Origin: an uncultured bacterium
GTDB lineage: Bacteria; Bacteroidota; Bacteroidia; Bacteroidales; Rikenellaceae
Assembly (NCBI GenBank): GCA_905214725.1
Contig: CAJMNH010000001.1
Coordinates: 186,001 to 250,000, forward strand
Reading direction: 5' to 3'
DNA: 64,000 nt
Under the pieces are notes generated by a model, which was not told the origin of the DNA, did not search any database, and saw nothing but the letters and a program-made list of their open reading frames with translations. A program made the translations under genes and the position numbers. Below are positions 35,319 through 43,563 of this stretch, in pieces. How positions within the stretch are numbered: the stretch's first letter is position 1; the number at the start of each line of letters is the position of its first letter.

Positions 35319-35967
35319 TAAGGAAAAAGAGCCTCTGTTTTCGGCTAAGAACATGAAGTATCTGACCGGTCCGTTCGGCAAGAACAATCCGGTCATCGTA
35401 CAGATCCTCGGTATCTGCTCGGCGCTGGCGGTTACCGTCCAACTGAAACCCGCCATCGTGATGGCGCTTTCGGTGACGGTCGTGACGGCTTTCTCGAATC
35501 TGGTGATGTCGTTGCTGCGCAAGGGCATTCCTTCGCGTATCCGCATCATCGTCCAGCTGGTGGTGATCGCCGCGCTGGTGATCCTCGTCGATCAGGTCCT
35601 CAAAGCCTACGTCTACGAAGTATCGAAACAGTTGTCGGTCTATGTCGGCCTGATCATCACCAACTGTATCATCATGGGGCGCGTCGAGGCCTTCGCGTTG
35701 GGCAACAAGCCTTGGCCCGCATTCCTCGACGGCATTGGCAACGGTCTGGGTTACGGTATGATTCTGGTGATCGTCGCCTTCTTCCGCGAACTGCTGGGAT
35801 CGGGTACGCTGCTGGGCTTCCGCATCATCCCCGAGAGCTGGTACATCGCCAACGGCGGCGTCTACTCGAACATGGGCCTGATGCTCTTCCCGCCCATGGC
35901 GCTTATCATCGTGGGGTGTATCATCTGGATCCACCGCTCTTACAACAAGGATTTACAGGAAAAGTAG
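35311..35967 (+). CDS. nqrD: Na+-translocating NADH:quinone reductase subunit D
   Basis: A 218-residue membrane subunit with six hydrophobic segments. Cys36 (ILGICSALAV) and Cys119 (IITNCIIMGR) are at the places that bind the intramembrane [2Fe-2S] centre shared with NqrE. The start overlaps the nqrC stop by 8 nt, which couples their translation. Confidence 0.96.
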   Translation: MSNKEKEPLFSAKNMKYLTGPFGKNNPVIVQILGICSALAVTVQLKPAIVMALSVTVVTAFSNLVMSLLRKGIPSRIRIIVQLVVIAALVILVDQVLKAYVYEVSKQLSVYVGLIITNCIIMGRVEAFALGNKPWPAFLDGIGNGLGYGMILVIVAFFRELLGSGTLLGFRIIPESWYIANGGVYSNMGLMLFPPMALIIVGCIIWIHRSYNKDLQEK

Positions 35968-35977
35968 CAGGTAGCGT

Positions 35978-36586
35978 ATGGAAACTCTGAATATTTTTAT
36001 CCGGTCGATCTTTATCGACAACATGGTCTTCGCCTTCTTCTTCGGCATGTGTTCCTACATCGCCGTGTCGAAGAGCGTCAAGACCGCACTGGGACTGGGC
36101 GCCGCCGTTACCTTCGTGATGGTGATGACCGTTCCTCTGAACTATCTTCTGAACGAATATGTCCTCAAGGCCAACGCGCTGGTCGAAGGCGTCGATCTGA
36201 GCTTCTTGTCCTTCATCGTCTTCATCGCTACGATCGCCGCGTTCGTGCAGTTGGTGGAGATGGCCGTCGAGAAGTTCTCTCCGACGCTCTACAACCAGTT
36301 GGGTATCTTCCTGCCGCTGATCGCCGTGAACTGCGCCATCATGGGTGGTTCGCTCTTCATGCAGCAGAAGGTCGACGCCGGCACGATCGGCAACCTGTGG
36401 CAGTCGATCGTCTACGGTTTGGGATCGGGCATGGGCTGGTGGCTCGCTATCGTCATGATGGCCGCCATCCGCGAAAAGACCGCTTATTCGCACATCCCCG
36501 CCGCACTTAAAGGCCCCGGCATCGCTTTTATCATTACGGGCCTGATGGGTATCGCCTTCATGATTTTCAGCGGCATCAAGTTGTAA
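35978..36586 (+). CDS. nqrE: Na+-translocating NADH:quinone reductase subunit E
   Basis: A 202-residue membrane subunit homologous to NqrD with inverted topology. Cys25 (FGMCSYIAV) and Cys119 (AVNCAIMGG) are the cluster ligands. It follows nqrD by 10 nt and precedes nqrF by 19 nt. Confidence 0.96.
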   Translation: METLNIFIRSIFIDNMVFAFFFGMCSYIAVSKSVKTALGLGAAVTFVMVMTVPLNYLLNEYVLKANALVEGVDLSFLSFIVFIATIAAFVQLVEMAVEKFSPTLYNQLGIFLPLIAVNCAIMGGSLFMQQKVDAGTIGNLWQSIVYGLGSGMGWWLAIVMMAAIREKTAYSHIPAALKGPGIAFIITGLMGIAFMIFSGIKL

Positions 36587-36605
36587 CTGTTAAAGATTAA
36601 GTAAG

Positions 36606-37868
36606 ATGACATTAACGATTATAGTTGCGATCGTAGCCTTTCTGGCGGTAACGCTCATTCTGGTGGGGCTGCTCCTCTATGCGAAGGCGAAGCTCACATC
36701 GTCGGGCGATGTGACGATCGATATCAACGACGGCGAGAAGGTGCTGACGACCGAAAGCGGTTCGACGCTGCTCGTAACGCTCGCCAACAACAACGTCTTT
36801 CTGCCTTCCGCCTGCGGCGGCGGCGGTTCCTGCGGCATGTGCAAATGCCAAGTGCTCGAAGGCGGCGGCGACATCCTGCCTACCGAAACGGGTTTCATCA
36901 CCCGCAAGATGGCCAAAGAGCATTGGCGGCTGGGCTGTCAGGTCAAGGTGAAGGAGGACCTTAAAATTCATGTTCCCGAAGCCGTGCTCGGCGTCAAAAA
37001 GTGGGAGTGCGAGGTGATCTCGAACCGCAGCATCTCGACGTTCATCAAGGAGTTCGTGGTGAAGCTGCCCGAGGGTGAAAACCTCAATTTCCGTTCGGGC
37101 GGTTACATCCAGATCGACATTCCGAAATACGACGCGATCAAGTTCTCCGATATGGAGATCGATCCGCAGTTCCGAGCCGATTGGGACAAGTTCAAGATGT
37201 GGGATCTGGTGACGACCAATCCCGAACCGACGTTCCGCGCCTATTCGATGGCCAACCATCCGGCCGAGGGAAACATCATCATGCTCAACATCCGTATCGC
37301 CACGCCGCCGTTCGACCGCGTGAACGGCGGATTCATGAAGGTCAACCCGGGTATCTGCTCGTCGTATATCTTCTCGCGCAAGCCGGGCGACAAGGTAACC
37401 ATCTCGGGTCCTTACGGAGAGTTCTTCCTGCCGGACAACCTGCCCGACACGCAGGAACTGATCTTCATCGGCGGCGGCGCCGGCATGGCGCCGATGCGCA
37501 GCCACATCATGCACCTGTTCAAGACCGAGAAGACAAAGCGTCCCGTGTCGTTCTGGTACGGTGCGCGTGCCTTGAAGGAGGCTCCCTATCTGGATGAATT
37601 CCATCAGATCGAGAAGGATTTCCCGAATTTCTCGTTCCATCTGGCGCTCGACCGTCCCGATCCAGAGGCCGATGCGGCAGGGGTGAAGTACACGCCCGGA
37701 TTCGTTCACAACGTACTTTATGAGAACTATCTGAAGAACCATCAGGCACCGGAGGATTGCATCTACCTGATGTGCGGACCTCCCATGATGACTGCGTCGG
37801 TCGAGAAAATGCTCGACGAGCTCGGCGTTCCGCCTGAGAATATCCTCTATGACAACTTCGGTGCGTAA
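36606..37868 (+). CDS. nqrF: Na+-translocating NADH:quinone reductase subunit F
   Basis: A 420-residue NADH-oxidising subunit. One N-terminal membrane helix is followed by a plant-type ferredoxin domain with Cys70, Cys76, Cys79 and Cys111, then an FAD domain (RAYSMANHP) and an NAD domain (GGGAGMAPMRSH). The cysteine spacing is the canonical one. It closes the operon; a hairpin terminator follows at 37884-37926. Confidence 0.97.
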   Translation: MTLTIIVAIVAFLAVTLILVGLLLYAKAKLTSSGDVTIDINDGEKVLTTESGSTLLVTLANNNVFLPSACGGGGSCGMCKCQVLEGGGDILPTETGFITRKMAKEHWRLGCQVKVKEDLKIHVPEAVLGVKKWECEVISNRSISTFIKEFVVKLPEGENLNFRSGGYIQIDIPKYDAIKFSDMEIDPQFRADWDKFKMWDLVTTNPEPTFRAYSMANHPAEGNIIMLNIRIATPPFDRVNGGFMKVNPGICSSYIFSRKPGDKVTISGPYGEFFLPDNLPDTQELIFIGGGAGMAPMRSHIMHLFKTEKTKRPVSFWYGARALKEAPYLDEFHQIEKDFPNFSFHLALDRPDPEADAAGVKYTPGFVHNVLYENYLKNHQAPEDCIYLMCGPPMMTASVEKMLDELGVPPENILYDNFGA

Positions 37869-37883
37869 CCGAGTTGAGAATTG

Positions 37884-37926
37884 AAACGGATGCAGCCTTC
37901 AGATTATTCTGAGGGCTGTTTCCGTT
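37884..37926 (+). terminator. Terminator after the nqr operon
   Basis: CAGCCTTCAG and CTGAGGGCTG pair with one G-U, with an outer AACGGA/TCCGTT helix and TTT next to the stem. Confidence 0.7.
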
Positions 37927-38034
37927 GATACGGGATCGCCGAAATCGGAGGCGTGAAAACAGGCTTTTGCGGTTGTTTATCGGCTTGTTGCGATGGGATG
38001 GGTGGTTCTCGATAGACGGGAAGTGCGATAAAAG

Positions 38035-38058
38035 ACGCCGGCCCGATTGGGCCGGCGT
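38035..38058 (-). terminator. Terminator of the blaI-M56 operon
   Basis: ACGCCGGCCC and GGGCCGGCGT form a 10-bp GC-rich stem with a 4-nt loop. On the minus strand it is followed by CTTTTATC, 28 nt after the M56 gene stop. Confidence 0.7.
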
Positions 38059-38085
38059 TCTCGAAAAAAATGTCGGAATGGAAGC

Positions 38086-39795
38086 TTAGGGCTTCGTCTT
38101 GATAAGAATAACGCCGTGTTTGCCCCGTTCGCCGTATTTGGCGATGGCCGAGGAGTCCTTGTATACCGAGATCGACTCGATGCTTCTCGTGTCTACCTTT
38201 TTCATATCGGATACTGTGATCTCCTTGCCGTCGATGAATACCAAGGCCTCGCTTGCTTCAAAGTTACTATTGCGAACTTTTACGACAATACCGTTTTCGG
38301 AATCACCCTTCGCTGTCGTATCGGAATCCTTGACGGTTTGCTTTGCGTTTTTGAAATCAAGGGGAACCGTATACCGCACGCGAACCGGCTGGCCGTCGAT
38401 CGTACCGGGTTTCCATTTCGGCGAGGCGGCGACGATCTGCTCCGCTGCGGCCGTCATCTCGGCGCAAGGCGACTGAAGCGTGCGGATGCCGGCGACCGAT
38501 CCGTCGCGTTCGACGATGAAGGAAAGAATTACCTTTCCCTTCATCAGGGGATTGTTTCCGATCTCCGACCGTCGGATTTGCGCATTCGCCCAGTCGCGGA
38601 AATCATTCAGCGTTCCGCGTCCTTCGGGGAATACGGGCATCTTTTCGGCTACCAGATAGATGTCGGGTTCTCCTTCGACGGTACTATACCCCTTTTTTTT
38701 ATTCGAGTCGGCGGTTTTGAACGTACTTTTTACTTTCTCGGCGGCGGCGCGTTGTTCAGGCGTTTGGTCTTTCGTCGTGACGAGTATGACGCCGGAATTG
38801 AGAACTTCTACCAATTTGATGGATTCATGCCCGATTTCGGCCATTTGCTGCTGCGTAATCTCTTTGCCGTCGCAGAAATAGCGTTTGGGCTCCGTTCCGG
38901 CTTCGGCGACGGACACGGTTTTGATTTCGTCGGCACGGGTCGTGAAGGCGAAGCTCACCAGTAACAGGGCGAGGACGGGAAGCGTGCCCGCCAGACGCAA
39001 CAGCGCGTGGCTGTCGCCGGATGGTTTGGTCATCATTTGGAATCGTTTTTTAGTTAGTGAATCCCGCAACCCGTTGGCGATACCCGGGCTATACCCGAAG
39101 AGGGTTTTGAAGATCGTGGTAATGTATTCGGAGGGATCATACCCTTGTGTCAGCACGTCGCGGTCGGCTTCGTACTCCTCGACCTCGGTCAATTTCCTTG
39201 CGGCGATCCAGACGAAGGGATTCCACCATAGCAATCCTTTGACGCACTCCATGACGATGCGTTCGGCGGAATGACGGTGACGGATGTGGCTCAGTTCATG
39301 GGTGACGATGGCCGGAACATCCGTTTCGGAGGTATCTTTTTGCAGATAGATCGTGTGGAAAAACGAGAATGAAGCGATATTGGCCGATGTCAGAACAATG
39401 TCGTATCCGTTGCGGCGGATGAGTTGCGCTCCTTGTCTGAGCCGGTGAATCCGCACGATTTGCCATGCCATGAGTCCGAATGAGAACAGCACGCCGAGGC
39501 CGTAGAGAATCAGCGTGATTTCAAGCAGCAAGCCTGTGGGGGCTGCGGCTGGCGATATCGCGGCCGTGTCCGATGCTGCGCCGGTTGCGGCGGCATCGGT
39601 CGCGAGATAGATGATTTCGCTCTTCCAGACGGGAATGCTGAGTGCGGGAATCAGCGCCGAAAGGATCATCGAGCCGATCAGATACGGGCGGCAGTGGCGG
39701 AAGGCTGTCCGGCGTTCGAGCAGCGCCGAATAGGCGAGCAGCAGGGCGGCGCTGCAAGCCAATACTTCAAGCGCGTAGATCAGTAGTTCTTTCAT
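38086..39795 (-). CDS. M56 (BlaR1-like) sensor peptidase fused to TonB-C and plug-like motifs
   Basis: A 569-residue protein. Residues 1-115 hold three membrane segments; the M56 zinc site is HELSH (166-170) with EEYEAD as the third ligand region; a further membrane segment lies near 275-295. The periplasmic part has a TonB C-terminal domain (VILSFIVERDGSVAGI, VRYTVPLDF) in place of a penicillin-binding sensor. Two copies of a motif like TonB-receptor plugs are seen: DGKEITQQQMAEIG...SGVILVTTK and DGKEITVSDMKKVD...GVILIKTK. A BlaI-type repressor gene lies immediately upstream. An A8-G4 run sits mid-gene at 38689-38700. The signal sensed is unknown. Confidence 0.9.
   Translation of the reverse strand: MKELLIYALEVLACSAALLLAYSALLERRTAFRHCRPYLIGSMILSALIPALSIPVWKSEIIYLATDAAATGAASDTAAISPAAAPTGLLLEITLILYGLGVLFSFGLMAWQIVRIHRLRQGAQLIRRNGYDIVLTSANIASFSFFHTIYLQKDTSETDVPAIVTHELSHIRHRHSAERIVMECVKGLLWWNPFVWIAARKLTEVEEYEADRDVLTQGYDPSEYITTIFKTLFGYSPGIANGLRDSLTKKRFQMMTKPSGDSHALLRLAGTLPVLALLLVSFAFTTRADEIKTVSVAEAGTEPKRYFCDGKEITQQQMAEIGHESIKLVEVLNSGVILVTTKDQTPEQRAAAEKVKSTFKTADSNKKKGYSTVEGEPDIYLVAEKMPVFPEGRGTLNDFRDWANAQIRRSEIGNNPLMKGKVILSFIVERDGSVAGIRTLQSPCAEMTAAAEQIVAASPKWKPGTIDGQPVRVRYTVPLDFKNAKQTVKDSDTTAKGDSENGIVVKVRNSNFEASEALVFIDGKEITVSDMKKVDTRSIESISVYKDSSAIAKYGERGKHGVILIKTKP
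38689..38700 (-). repeat. A8G4 homopolymer run inside the M56/TonB gene
   Basis: The coding strand reads AAAAAAAAGGGG over codons for Lys-Lys-Lys-Gly. Runs of this kind can allow polymerase or ribosome slippage. Confidence 0.85.
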
Positions 39796-39799
39796 AGTG

Positions 39800-40183
39800 T
39801 CAGCGCTTTTCCTTGATTTGTTGCATGACGGAGAGTATTTCGTCCATCTCTTTCATCGAAATGTTCTCGTGTTTGGAGAAGAAGGAGACCATTTGCGCGA
39901 ACGAACCGCCGAAATAGTTGTGCAGCATCGACTGCATCCGGCGGCCGGCGACCTCTTCGCGTGCGACCAACGGTGTGAATACATAGCTTTTGCCCTCGTT
40001 CCGGTGGGTGACGTAACCCTTGTTTTCCAGAATCTTGATAAAGGTGGCGACGGTGGTGTATTTCGGTTTGGGTTCGGGAATAATCGCAAGGATGTCGTTT
40101 ACCGTCCCTTCGCCGAGCGACCAAAGCATCTGCATGATCCGCTCTTCTCCTTCGGTGAGTTGTTCTAACATAAGCGCCTTCAT
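39800..40183 (-). CDS. BlaI/MecI/CopY-family repressor
   Basis: A 127-residue penicillinase-repressor family protein. The winged-helix domain occupies residues 1-80 (LTEGEERIMQMLWSLGEGTVNDI, YTTVATFIKILENKGYV) and a dimerisation tail follows. In this family the partner M56 protease cleaves the repressor to induce the operon. The M56 gene begins 4 nt after its stop, so both are cotranscribed. Two overlapping palindromes lie on its promoter (40207-40237). Confidence 0.92.
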   Translation of the reverse strand: MKALMLEQLTEGEERIMQMLWSLGEGTVNDILAIIPEPKPKYTTVATFIKILENKGYVTHRNEGKSYVFTPLVAREEVAGRRMQSMLHNYFGGSFAQMVSFFSKHENISMKEMDEILSVMQQIKEKR

Positions 40184-40206
40184 AATTGTATCGGGTTTAT
40201 CTACGG

Positions 40207-40237
40207 CAAACTTAGTACTAAAATTTTAGATAAACAA
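40207..40237 (-). promoter_or_regulatory. Promoter and candidate BlaI operator
   Basis: On the minus strand TTG (40237-40235), a 20-nt spacer and TAAGTTTG (40214-40207) form a good promoter. The palindrome TTAGTACTAA (40212-40221) overlaps the -7 box, and TAAAATTTTA (40219-40228) lies in the spacer. The placement fits repression by the BlaI-type product of the first gene. Confidence 0.65.
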
Positions 40238-40388
40238 ATATTTCTTCGATTTTTTTAGAAGGAATAATGTGTTTTCGATGGAACGACTGAAACGATATCG
40301 AGTGAAAAATTCGATTGAAATCCGTTTTTAGTTAAAAGCTTCGGAACGGTATGGTGTTATTTCAGACTATTTTACTAATTTTGAGGCG

Positions 40389-40979
40389 ATGAAAAATATT
40401 GTTTTTGACTTGGGCGGGGTCGTATTCCACCGCGATTCGAAAAAGGTGAGTCGGGAGATGATCGACTTTTTCGCATTTATCTTCTCGGCGAAGATGCCCG
40501 TTTTCTGGGAAGAGTACGATCGGGGAACGCTGACCTATGACGAGGTGCTGGACGAACTGAGCCGGTTGAAGGGCTGCGACAGGACGGTGGCCGAGAGCTA
40601 TCTGCGCGAGGCGCTGGCCCGTCAGGAGGCGATTCCCGAAACGGCGGCGCTGATTCGCGATCTGAAAAAGGCGGGTTATAATCTTTATGTGCTTTCGAAC
40701 ATGTCGCGGGAGTTTATCGATTTTCTGCGGCAGACCGAGATTTATTCCCAATTCGACGGGGAAGTCGTATCGTGCGAGGAGCGCGTTATCAAACCCGAGC
40801 CGCGCATCTATGAGATTTTGCTCAACCGTTTCGGTCTGAATCCTGCCGAGACGCTTTTTATCGACGACCGCCGCTCGAACCTCGAAGGCGCCGCTGCGTT
40901 CGGTATCGCGACGTTTCATTTCCGCGATCCGGAGACAAGCTGCGCGCAGCTGCGCGAACTGTTGTTGGATGAACGATAA
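40389..40979 (+). CDS. HAD-IA hydrolase
   Basis: A 196-residue HAD hydrolase: motif I FDLGGVVFHRD, motif II YVLSNMS, motif III/IV VIKPEPRIYE and LFIDDRRSNLEGA. It resembles the YihX/haloacid-type branch; the substrate is unknown. A TAATTTTG box ends 5 nt before the ATG, so the message may be leaderless. The next gene, mscL, starts 29 nt downstream. Confidence 0.9.
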   Translation: MKNIVFDLGGVVFHRDSKKVSREMIDFFAFIFSAKMPVFWEEYDRGTLTYDEVLDELSRLKGCDRTVAESYLREALARQEAIPETAALIRDLKKAGYNLYVLSNMSREFIDFLRQTEIYSQFDGEVVSCEERVIKPEPRIYEILLNRFGLNPAETLFIDDRRSNLEGAAAFGIATFHFRDPETSCAQLRELLLDER

Positions 40980-41008
40980 TCAACTTATATTTTAAAACAA
41001 TCAGCAAA

Positions 41009-41494
41009 ATGGGATTTTTCAAGGAATTCAAGGAGTTTGCCATGAAGGGTAACGTGATGGACATGGCCGTCGGCGTAATCATCGGCGGTGCGTTCGGAAA
41101 AATCGTTTCGTCGTTGGTCAACGATATTCTGATGCCGCCGATCGGGGCGTTGCTCGGCAATGTGAATTTCGCCGATCTGAGGCTCGACATCTCAAAAATC
41201 CGTGACATGTCGCACGCCGTTGGCGAAGTGGTCAATGAGGTGACGCCCGACGGCGTGAACATCGCAGGCAAAGCGGTCGAAACGCTCGAACCGGTCTACT
41301 GGAACTACGGCGCCTTTATTCAGCAGTGCATCGATTTTACGATTCTTGCCTTCTGCGTTTTCCTGATGGTCAAATTGATGAACCGTCTGATGAAGAAGAA
41401 AGAAGAAGCTCCCCAGCCCGCACCGGAACCCGCTCCGACGAAAGAAGAGGTGCTGCTTGCCGAGATTCGCGATCTGCTGAAAGAGAAGAAGTAA
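41009..41494 (+). CDS. mscL: Large-conductance mechanosensitive channel
   Basis: A 161-residue MscL. The N-terminal amphipathic segment and TM1 (FKEFAMKGNVMDMAVGVIIGGAF split over residues 5-28), the periplasmic loop and TM2 (CIDFTILAFCVFLMVKLM) are clear, followed by a charged C-terminal helix. The loop is a little longer than in E. coli. The channel opens under membrane tension to release solutes. A strong terminator follows. Confidence 0.96.
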   Translation: MGFFKEFKEFAMKGNVMDMAVGVIIGGAFGKIVSSLVNDILMPPIGALLGNVNFADLRLDISKIRDMSHAVGEVVNEVTPDGVNIAGKAVETLEPVYWNYGAFIQQCIDFTILAFCVFLMVKLMNRLMKKKEEAPQPAPEPAPTKEEVLLAEIRDLLKEKK

Positions 41495-41516
41495 TTCGAA
41501 GCATTCGATAAAACGA

Positions 41517-41554
41517 CAACCCCCGCAATGTTCAAGTTGCGGGGGTTGCTTTTT
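41517..41554. terminator. Strong terminator between mscL and the lipoprotein gene
   Basis: CAACCCCCGCAA and TTGCGGGGGTTG form a perfect 12-bp stem with an 8-nt loop, followed by CTTTTT on the plus strand. It may also act for the convergent lipoprotein gene. Confidence 0.92.
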
Positions 41555-41573
41555 CGGATCGCATACAACTGGA

Positions 41574-42755
41574 TTATTCGACCGGTTCGAAGGCCTTGTC
41601 GGGATTCCCCGTCCATTTGTAGAGATGGACGGTGCTGCTTTGATTACCCGTCTCCTTGGACTTGGCGTTGTGCGAGATGTAGAAATAGCCGTCGCCGATA
41701 GGGCAGAGACCCGTCGTACCCCATTTGAAATTCCACCCCCATGTATCGCTGGCTTCGTCGTGCAACCCTTCGGGCAGCAGCGAAAGAACCTCTCCTTCGA
41801 CAACGGGATCGAAGCCTTTCAACGGTTCCGTCTTCGGGGCCTTGCTCCCGTCGATGACGAAATAGGAGTAGTTGGGATACTGCGACTTCTTGCCTTTGTA
41901 GACGGCGGCGTGCACATTGCCGGAGGCTTTGTCGTAAGCGAGGTTCTGGATGCCCCACGATGTGTTGCCCGTGAAGACGAAATATTTGTGCAGCGGTTTC
42001 TCCGGCCCGCTCTTGTGCAGGTTTTCCTGTGTCAGCGGCTGCTCGTATTGTTTCCAGTCCTGCGTGTCGTAAGCCAGAATCACCTGATAGTCGTTGTCGG
42101 TGCGCAGCGTGTCGCCGTAGATGCCATAGGCGACGTAGAGGTACTTCTTGCCGTCGCGGCTCTTCCCGAATTCGGGTGCGAAGGTTACGCCGTCGATGCC
42201 CGAGCAACCGAAACGGTGTTCCAGCTTTTGCCCGTTGTTAACGACATTCGCATAGTAATCGTCCACGGCCTCTTTGATATAGACCGTTTTCATCACATCG
42301 TCCTGTTCGGCATTCATCCCGATGCGGTCGATGCGGTCGACATCGAAGACGGCGACGTAAAAGGCCGTTTGTTCGTCGTTCTTGGTCCCTTCCAGCTTGT
42401 TGAGAATACCCTTGCCGATGGCGTCGTGCTTGTACTCGATCGACGCATAGAGCCGTCCGTCGTCGGGGTTGAGCGTCATGCAGCCCAAATGGCCGGTCAT
42501 GCCCTCGACGCTGCCGAGCAACTTGCCTTGAAGATCGGTTTTGAGCAGCGAGGTGGTGAATGAAAAGTACATGTAGCCGCGGTCGAGATCGACGGCGATT
42601 CCCTGTACATGGAACGGGCCTTGTTCACCCGAATAGATCTGGCGGGGCAGTTCGGAGATGTCGATCGGTTTTGTCTCCCCGTTCGAATTTCCCGACGGAC
42701 AGGCCGCGAGCAGCGGCAATGCCAGCAGGACAGGCAGTAGTCTTCTGATAATCAT
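41574..42755 (-). CDS. Lipoprotein of unknown function, probable beta-propeller
   Basis: A 393-residue protein. The start at 42755 gives a lipoprotein signal (MIIRRLLPVLLALPLLAAC), so it should be anchored in the outer or inner membrane. The mature part shows repeated strands of the form GIAVDLDRGYMYFSFT, LGCMTLNPDDGRLYASIE, GIQNLAYDKASGNVHAAVY, typical of beta-propellers, with DR/DD-G-Y turns. I do not recognise a catalytic site or a named family. It stands alone between a shared terminator and the TetR terminator. Confidence 0.72.
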   Translation of the reverse strand: MIIRRLLPVLLALPLLAACPSGNSNGETKPIDISELPRQIYSGEQGPFHVQGIAVDLDRGYMYFSFTTSLLKTDLQGKLLGSVEGMTGHLGCMTLNPDDGRLYASIEYKHDAIGKGILNKLEGTKNDEQTAFYVAVFDVDRIDRIGMNAEQDDVMKTVYIKEAVDDYYANVVNNGQKLEHRFGCSGIDGVTFAPEFGKSRDGKKYLYVAYGIYGDTLRTDNDYQVILAYDTQDWKQYEQPLTQENLHKSGPEKPLHKYFVFTGNTSWGIQNLAYDKASGNVHAAVYKGKKSQYPNYSYFVIDGSKAPKTEPLKGFDPVVEGEVLSLLPEGLHDEASDTWGWNFKWGTTGLCPIGDGYFYISHNAKSKETGNQSSTVHLYKWTGNPDKAFEPVE

Positions 42756-42928
42756 GGAGTAGATAAGTTTGAGGTTCTGAATTCGGTTTGTGTTTTCTTT
42801 GCTTTTCCGGTTTTCTTTCTTTTGTTTTCGTGGCGGATCGAACAAAAATACGAAATAGTGTCCGATAATCCAACAATCCGTGTGAAATTCCGACGCATTT
42901 TCTTACCGGCCGTGACCGCAAAATAAAA

Positions 42929-42954
42929 ACCGGAAAGCCCGAGAGCTTTCCGGT
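42929..42954 (-). terminator. Terminator of the efflux operon
   Basis: ACCGGAAAGC and GCTTTCCGGT form a perfect 10-bp stem with a 6-nt loop; on the minus strand it is followed by TTTTTA. It lies 22 nt after the TetR stop and closes the four-gene operon. Confidence 0.78.
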
Positions 42955-42975
42955 CGTACGATCCGGTAGGGAGAC

Positions 42976-43563
42976 CTATGCATTTCGAAGTTCTTCGAGC
43001 CGCGCTGCGCCCGCCGGAGTGGCGATACCTCGGATCAACGTCGTGAAGAGTGTCCGTTGACGCTCCTCGGCCACTCCTTTGATTCGAGTTTCGTAGGTTG
43101 TCGTCAACACGTATTCGGCAATGACCCCCGATTCCGTGCCGGCGATGATCCAACCCGCTTCAATCCCTTTCGTGAGCAGTGTGGAAAACGTCGTCAGCCA
43201 AAGGCGGCTCATCGAAGCGTGGTTTTCCATACACTCCGTGCGTCCGCGAATTTCCGAAAGGAAATAGCCGCTTACGGAGTAAATAGACCTTACGTAGACG
43301 TCGAACAATTCGGTCAGCCGTTCGAAAGCGTCTTTGTTCGTGTCTTCCGCTACGCGGCCGATCTCCTCGCGAAGCCGGTCGGTTTCGTGCGAACAGCAAG
43401 TCGCGATCAGGGTCGTCCGGTCGGGAAACAATTCGTAGAGCGTGCGTTTCGAAACGGCGATTTCATTGGCGATGTCGTCGATCCGAACCGCTCGGATGCC
43501 GTTTTCCGCGATCATCCGGTAGGCCGTCCGCAGAATATGCTCCCGAACTTCGCTGCGTTTCAT
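42976..43563 (-). CDS. TetR-family regulator of the RND efflux operon
   Basis: A 195-residue TetR regulator. The helix-turn-helix is in residues 8-50 (IRAVRIDDIANEIAVSKRTLYELF); the C-terminal part is a variable ligand domain. It is the last gene of the operon MFP-RND-OMP-tetR and overlaps the OMP gene by 4 nt (ATGA). As the distal gene it would be expected to repress the operon promoter, which carries a perfect 12-bp palindrome (49345-49356). Confidence 0.9.
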   Translation of the reverse strand: MKRSEVREHILRTAYRMIAENGIRAVRIDDIANEIAVSKRTLYELFPDRTTLIATCCSHETDRLREEIGRVAEDTNKDAFERLTELFDVYVRSIYSVSGYFLSEIRGRTECMENHASMSRLWLTTFSTLLTKGIEAGWIIAGTESGVIAEYVLTTTYETRIKGVAEERQRTLFTTLIRGIATPAGAARLEELRNA

